Shown here in pieces: positions 59,947 to 64,000 of a stretch of DNA of 64,000 nucleotides. The notes below the pieces were generated by a model. That model made no database searches. It saw only the letters and a program-made list of their open reading frames with translations, and was not told where the DNA came from. This DNA comes from Mesorhizobium sp. YC-39 (lineage in GTDB: Bacteria > Pseudomonadota > Alphaproteobacteria > Rhizobiales > Rhizobiaceae). Each line of letters starts with the position of its first letter. Within the stretch, counting starts at the first letter, position 1. The stretch is taken from positions 1 to 64,000 of the forward strand of contig NZ_JAOWPS010000005.1 in the NCBI RefSeq assembly GCF_025753795.1. The letters run 5' to 3'. Both the position numbers and the translations under genes were made by a program.

Positions 59947-62016
59947 GTGACCAAATCGATGACAAAAGGCCAGACTGAATCGGCTGCCGAGGATCCTTTT
60001 CTGTGGCTGGAAGACAGGACCAGCAAGCAAGCGCTCGACTGGGTTCATCGTCAAAATGAAGCAACTGTCGCCGAATTGCAGGGCCATCCGTCCTACCAGG
60101 CGACGTTCCAGACCGCGCTCGACCTGATGACGGCCGAGGACAACATCGCCGTCGGCGCCGCGCTCAATGGCCATGTCTATAATTTCTGGCAGGACAAGAC
60201 CAATGTGCTCGGCCTCTGGCGTCGCACGACGGTCGCTTCCTACAAGACCGAGAAACCGGAGTGGGAGACGATCATCGATTTCGACGTGCTGTCGGCGAAA
60301 GAGGGCGTGAAATGGGTGTTCAGCGGCGCCAGCCGGCTTTACCCCGACTTCAACCTCTGCCTGGTCTCGATGTCGCCGGACGGTGGCGATGCCAGCGAGA
60401 TGCGCGAATTCGACATCGAAACCAAGTCATTCGTCGAGGATGGCTTCCGGGCTCCCGCCTCGAAATCGGGTTTTTCCTGGCTGGACAAGGACACCGTGAT
60501 CGTCTCGGCCGCCTTCGAGGAGGCGGACAAGACGCAGTCGGGCTATCCGCGCGTGGTCAAGCTCTGGAAACGCGGCGCCAGGCTGGAAGACGCGGCGCCG
60601 ATCTTCGAGGCTGAGAAAGAGGATCTGGCCGCAGGTGCTGCCCTCGAGTTCGATGGCGACAGACGCTATCTGATCCTGGCGCGAACGCTGAATTTCTTCG
60701 CCTCGCACATCTTCCTGAGATTGCCTTCAGGCGAGAACAGGCGCCTCCCGCTGCCTGACGACATGACCGACAGCACGATCTTTGGCGACCAGCTTGTCTT
60801 CGGCGTGCGCAGCCCGTGGACGACGCCCGATGGTACGGTGTGCAAACCGGATGGTCTCTATTCACTGGATCTGGCGCGATGGGTCGAAACCGACGCGCTG
60901 GGACCTGTGGAAACCTTGCTCGAGCCGGCGCACCGCGTTTCCATTGCCGGCATCGCCCGCACGCAGGACCGGTTGTTCATCAACCTGATGGATAATGTCC
61001 GGGGCAAGGTCGTCGTCTGTGAGCGCGACAACGGCACCTGGTCGCTGAAGCCTGTGGCGCTACCTGCGAATGGCAATGTCGGCATCGCCCATACCGAACA
61101 TTTCGGCTCCAGCGTTTCCTTCTCTTTCACCGATTTCCTGACGCCGAGTTCGATCGTCTGGTCGGACGACGATGGCGCGACGCTTGCCACCGTGAAGTCC
61201 CAGCCGGCGCGTTTCGACGCTTCGCCCTTCATCTCCGAACAGTTCGAAGCGCGCTCGAAGGACGGCACCATGATCCCTTATTTCGTCGTCAGGCGAAGCG
61301 ATCAGGACGGCCCGGTGCCGACGCTGCTCTACGGCTATGGCGGCTTCGAAGTGCCGCTGCTGCCCGGCTATGCCGGCGTGCGCGGCAGGCTTTGGCTTGA
61401 GAAGGGCAATGCCTATGTGCAGGCCAATATCCGCGGCGGTGGCGAGTTCGGCCCGAACTGGCACCAGGCCGCACTCAAGGCCAACCGGCAGAACGCCTTC
61501 GACGATTTCGCCGCGGTTGCACAGGACCTGGTGAAGCGCGGCATCGCCACCGCAAGCTCGCTCGGTATCCAGGGCGGCTCGAATGGCGGCCTGCTGACCG
61601 GCGTCTCGCTGACGCAGCATCCCGAACTGTTTGGCGCAGTCATCATCGACGTGCCGCTGCTCGACATGCTGCGCTACACCGAACTGCCGCCCGGCGCCTC
61701 CTGGATGGCGGAGTATGGCGATCCGGCAAAGCCGGAAGAGGCGGCTTGGCTTGCCGCCTATTCTCCCTATCAGCATGTCTCCGCCGATGCCGCCTATCCG
61801 CCGGTGCTGCTGACGACATCGACCGCCGACGATCGCGTCCATCCGGGCCATGCGCGCAAGATGGCGGCGCGATTGCAGGCCGCCGGCCACGGCCGGACAC
61901 TGTTCTTCGAGGAGACCGAGGGTGGCCATGGCGGGCGTGGCGACCGCCGGCCACAAGCCGCCCAGGCCGCGATGAAGTATGTCTTCCTGCAAAGGGCACT
62001 AAGCGGAACGGCTTGA
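59947..62016 (+). CDS. S9 prolyl oligopeptidase family serine peptidase
   Basis: 689 aa. GTG at 59947 has GGAG at 7-nt spacing, favouring it over an ATG 12 nt later. Residues 60-420 form a beta-propeller. Residues 430-689 form the alpha/beta hydrolase with Ser in GGSNGG, Asp in STADDRVHPGHARK and His in EGGHGGRG. There is no signal peptide, so cytoplasmic. It cleaves proline-containing oligopeptides; a related role in proline betaine or peptide recycling is speculative. Confidence 0.92.
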   Translation: MTKSMTKGQTESAAEDPFLWLEDRTSKQALDWVHRQNEATVAELQGHPSYQATFQTALDLMTAEDNIAVGAALNGHVYNFWQDKTNVLGLWRRTTVASYKTEKPEWETIIDFDVLSAKEGVKWVFSGASRLYPDFNLCLVSMSPDGGDASEMREFDIETKSFVEDGFRAPASKSGFSWLDKDTVIVSAAFEEADKTQSGYPRVVKLWKRGARLEDAAPIFEAEKEDLAAGAALEFDGDRRYLILARTLNFFASHIFLRLPSGENRRLPLPDDMTDSTIFGDQLVFGVRSPWTTPDGTVCKPDGLYSLDLARWVETDALGPVETLLEPAHRVSIAGIARTQDRLFINLMDNVRGKVVVCERDNGTWSLKPVALPANGNVGIAHTEHFGSSVSFSFTDFLTPSSIVWSDDDGATLATVKSQPARFDASPFISEQFEARSKDGTMIPYFVVRRSDQDGPVPTLLYGYGGFEVPLLPGYAGVRGRLWLEKGNAYVQANIRGGGEFGPNWHQAALKANRQNAFDDFAAVAQDLVKRGIATASSLGIQGGSNGGLLTGVSLTQHPELFGAVIIDVPLLDMLRYTELPPGASWMAEYGDPAKPEEAAWLAAYSPYQHVSADAAYPPVLLTTSTADDRVHPGHARKMAARLQAAGHGRTLFFEETEGGHGGRGDRRPQAAQAAMKYVFLQRALSGTA

Positions 62017-62037
62017 AACCCAGGCCTCAGGCAGGCA

Positions 62038-62088
62038 AGAGCGGTTCATTGTTTTTACGGAAACGCCGAACCGCTCTCTCTTGTTTTT
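62038..62088 (+). terminator. Terminator after the prolyl oligopeptidase gene
   Basis: A 10-bp stem AGAGCGGTTC / GAACCGCTCT (62038-62047, 62068-62077) followed by CTCTTGTTTTT. The loop is 20 nt, longer than usual. Confidence 0.65.
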
Positions 62089-62101
62089 GCGCAATTCCCT
62101 A

Positions 62102-62163
62102 GGGAAAGCGCTACGCGCTTTTCCCGGGAAAACCGTTTCACACTTTTCCTGGAATTGCTCTAA
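62102..62163. repeat. Intergenic palindromic repeat
   Basis: On the minus strand TTAGAGCAATTCCAGGAAAAG leads into GTGTGAAACGGTTTTCCC and a GC-rich tail. The GGAAAAGTG(T/G)GAAAC(C)GG core matches the element at 3368-3412. It lies between the prolyl oligopeptidase terminator and a 40-codon frame. Confidence 0.65.
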
Positions 62164-62172
62164 GGTGCGAGC

Positions 62173-62295
62173 ATGGCTCGTACGAAGACATCTGGCGCCT
62201 TCGGGGTCGCGGTGACGCCGTCACCGCGCACGCTTCGTGCTGAGCTGCTCCGGCTGTGCGCCCGCATCGGCTATTCGCCGCCTGCCTTCCTCTGA
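62173..62295 (+). CDS. Possible 40-codon ORF upstream of the aminotransferase gene
   Basis: Starts MARTKTSGAFGVAVTP and ends in ARIGYSPPAFL. It has no good Shine-Dalgarno and no recognisable family. Its position 49 nt before the aminotransferase start could make it a leader peptide. Moderately basic composition and in-frame GC-rich codons are the only support. Confidence 0.3.
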   Translation: MARTKTSGAFGVAVTPSPRTLRAELLRLCARIGYSPPAFL

Positions 62296-62344
62296 CGAAT
62301 CCGCCCCGGCCTTGCCGGATTGATTCAAAGAGGAAAGATCAGAC

Positions 62345-63724
62345 ATGACCTATCAGAATTATTCGCTGAAGCAGCTTCAGCAGATCGATGCCGCGCATCA
62401 TCTTCATCCCTTCACCGACCACCGGGAATTGCGCGAGGCCGGCTCGCGCATCATCACCCATGCCAATGGGCCGTTTATCTACGATGCCGACGGGACGGAA
62501 ATCCTCGACGGCATGGCCGGGCTGTGGTGCGTCAATGTCGGTTATGGCCGCGACGAGTTGGCCGATGCCGCCTATGCCCAGATGAAGGAACTGCCCTACT
62601 ACAATTCCTTCTTCAAATGCTCGACGCCGACGCCCGTGCTGTTGTCGAGAAAGCTCGCGGAACTGGCGCCCAAGGGCGTCAACCAGGTCTTCTACGGCTC
62701 CTCCGGTTCGGAAGCCAACGACACGGCGCTGCGTCTCGTGCGCCACTATTGGGCGCTTGAAGGCAAGCCGCAGAAGAACCGCATCATCGCGCGCAAGATG
62801 GGCTATCACGGCTCGACGATTGCCGGCACTTCGCTTGGCGGCATGGAGCCGATGCACAAGCAGCTCGGCGGCGCGGTCCCCAACATCGTCCATGTGATGA
62901 TGCCCTATGCCTATGAGCTAGCGCTGCCGGGCGAAAGCGACCATGATTTCGGCCTGCGGGCGGCGAAGGCTGTCGAGGACGCCATCCTCGAAGCCGGCGC
63001 CGACAAGGTCGCCGCCTTCATCGGCGAGCCGGTGATGGGGGCGGGCGGGGTGAAGATCCCGCCGATGAGTTATTGGCCGGAAGTGCAGCGCATCTGCCGC
63101 AAGTATGATGTGCTGTTGATGCTGGACGAAGTCATCACCGGCTATGGCCGCACCGGCGAGTGGTTCGCCGCGCAGACCTTCGGCATCGAGCCGGACATCA
63201 TCACGACGGCCAAGGCGCTGACCTCCGGCTACCAGCCGCTGTCGGCGCTGCTGGTCGGCGACCGCATCGCGGCGACGCTGGTCGAGAAGGGCGGCGAGTT
63301 CTATCACGGCTACACCTATTCGGGTCACCCCGTGGCCTGCGCCGTGGCGCTGAAGAACCTCGAGATCATGGAACGGGAAGGCCTGGTCGACCGCGTCAGG
63401 AACGACACCGGACCCTATTTCGCCAAGGCGCTGCAGGACCACATCGCCGGGCACGATCTGGTCGGCGAGGTACGTTCGATCGGGCTGATGGGGGCGATCG
63501 AGATCGTCAGGGACAAGGCGAGCAAGGAGCGGTTCCTACCTTCGGGCAGTGCTGCGGTGACGGTTCGCGACCATGCCATCGCCCAGGGCATGATGCTGCG
63601 CGCCACAGGCGACACGATGATCCTGTCGCCACCGTTGATCTGGACCCGCGAGACGATCGACATGGCCTGCGAGCGCATCGCCAAGGCGCTGGATCTGGCG
63701 CAAGCGGATTTGCGCAAGCAGTGA
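62345..63724 (+). CDS. Class III PLP-dependent aminotransferase (omega-amino acid/diamine type)
   Basis: 459 aa. AAGAGGAAAG lies upstream of the ATG. Key features are GSSGSEANDTALRLV, MLDEVITGYGRTGEW (Asp to the PLP nitrogen), TTAKALTSGYQPLSA (Schiff-base Lys) and a Tyr-rich N-terminus DAAHHLHPF. The pattern is close to taurine/putrescine/beta-alanine:pyruvate aminotransferases (SpuC-like). The substrate is not known. It is preceded by a possible short ORF. Confidence 0.9.
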   Translation: MTYQNYSLKQLQQIDAAHHLHPFTDHRELREAGSRIITHANGPFIYDADGTEILDGMAGLWCVNVGYGRDELADAAYAQMKELPYYNSFFKCSTPTPVLLSRKLAELAPKGVNQVFYGSSGSEANDTALRLVRHYWALEGKPQKNRIIARKMGYHGSTIAGTSLGGMEPMHKQLGGAVPNIVHVMMPYAYELALPGESDHDFGLRAAKAVEDAILEAGADKVAAFIGEPVMGAGGVKIPPMSYWPEVQRICRKYDVLLMLDEVITGYGRTGEWFAAQTFGIEPDIITTAKALTSGYQPLSALLVGDRIAATLVEKGGEFYHGYTYSGHPVACAVALKNLEIMEREGLVDRVRNDTGPYFAKALQDHIAGHDLVGEVRSIGLMGAIEIVRDKASKERFLPSGSAAVTVRDHAIAQGMMLRATGDTMILSPPLIWTRETIDMACERIAKALDLAQADLRKQ

Positions 63725-63734
63725 GGAAACGATT

Positions 63735-63763
63735 GCCGGGCGTCCCGCAGTCGGGCGCCCGGC
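63735..63763 (+). terminator. Hairpin after the aminotransferase gene
   Basis: An 8-bp perfect stem GCCGGGCG / CGCCCGGC (63735-63742, 63756-63763) followed by GTTT only. A weak terminator is likely. Confidence 0.55.
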
Positions 63764-63888
63764 GTTTGGATGCCGCATTCTGCTAAAGGATTCGCTAAGC
63801 AAGGGCGGCTATCAGGTCTCCATTTCGTTGGACAGCGCAGATGGTGCTCGGAAAGGAGCTAGCGTCCGTGCTTACACCGTAGCCGCCG

Positions 63889-64000
63889 TCAGCGAACCCT
63901 GTAGAACGGATTCGGCAGCAGGAACAGCTTCTCGGCATGTCCTCCGAACAGGTCGGATGGCTGGTCGCCGACATTGGCAATGATCGTGTAGCCGGCCTTT
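63889..64000 (-). CDS. HAD-type acid phosphatase, C-terminal fragment (runs off the right edge)
   Basis: The last 36 codons before the stop at 63889 are visible. They encode GYTIIANVGDQPSDLFGG and KLFLLPNPFYRVR, the C-terminal end typical of class B/plant-type HAD acid phosphatases (GDQ-SDL is motif IV). The rest of the gene lies to the right. Confidence 0.7.
   Translation of the reverse strand, partial: KAGYTIIANVGDQPSDLFGGHAEKLFLLPNPFYRVR

Noticed and set aside
1..64000. Mobile elements, prophage, CRISPR arrays, tRNA or rRNA genes
   Set aside because: No transposase, integrase, repeat-spacer array or RNA gene signature was found on either strand.

Overview
The window looks like chromosomal DNA of a Mesorhizobium-type alphaproteobacterium (Rhizobiales, Phyllobacteriaceae). 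This rests on high GC, several DUF1127 mini-genes, rhizobial-style intergenic palindromes and a dense set of methylated-amine catabolic genes. No rRNA, tRNA, IS element, prophage or CRISPR array was seen. The organism assignment is inference from gene content, not from a marker gene.

Layout: 0-4.7 kb, a leftward heterotetrameric sarcosine oxidase operon soxB-D-A-G (soxG cut by the window edge). 4.9-7.9 kb, an MscS-family channel and a small exported protein. 8.1-15.9 kb, a rightward cluster resembling the polyprenyl-phosphate pentose (DPPR/DPA) pathway: HAD-UbiA fusion, DprE1-like oxidase, small flippase-like protein, SDR, aminotransferase, GT-C-like protein, FkbM methyltransferase. 16.1-24.1 kb, an FAD/GcvT dehydrogenase, a DUF1194 vWA protein, a GbdR/GlxA-like AraC regulator, two DUF1127 genes, a 44-codon gene, a LysR regulator and an HSL-type hydrolase. 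24.3-29.4 kb, a leftward corrinoid/folate one-carbon block: RamA-like activator, methyl-THF:corrinoid methyltransferase, metF, metV-like gene and a 'virulence factor' family gene. 29.6-33.0 kb, formyltransferase, DUF4893, SDR, DUF1638 and entericidin genes. 33.6-38.0 kb, a three-gene translationally coupled cluster: tyrosinase-vWA fusion, DUF1326, DUF2182. 38.2-41.5 kb, a corrinoid protein and a divergent MttB-family methyltransferase followed by an Fe-S protein. 41.6-45.0 kb, a frameshifted dienelactone hydrolase and an ECF sigma factor with a membrane vWA protein. 45.2-49.2 kb, betaine-homocysteine methyltransferase, an XRE regulator, a fatty acid desaturase and a PhnD-like protein. 49.3-56.5 kb, a leftward operon: second MttB paralogue, dimethylglycine dehydrogenase-like, PMT-like glycosyltransferase and a DddP-type DMSP lyase. 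56.7-64.0 kb, PLD-like, MFS, prolyl oligopeptidase and aminotransferase genes and the C-terminus of an acid phosphatase.

The central theme is stripping methyl groups from quaternary and tertiary 'onium' compounds. Two non-pyrrolysine MttB proteins would pass methyl groups to one corrinoid protein. The pterin-domain methyltransferase would move them to THF, and MetF/MetV would oxidise methyl-THF. The RamA-like protein would rescue oxidised corrinoid. BHMT, dimethylglycine dehydrogenase and sarcosine oxidase give the parallel homocysteine/flavin route. A near-identical 20-bp palindrome sits in front of both bmt and the pterin methyltransferase gene, linking the two routes in one candidate regulon. 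Arg-rich tails on most components and a strongly acidic corrinoid-protein N-terminus are an unexplained shared feature.
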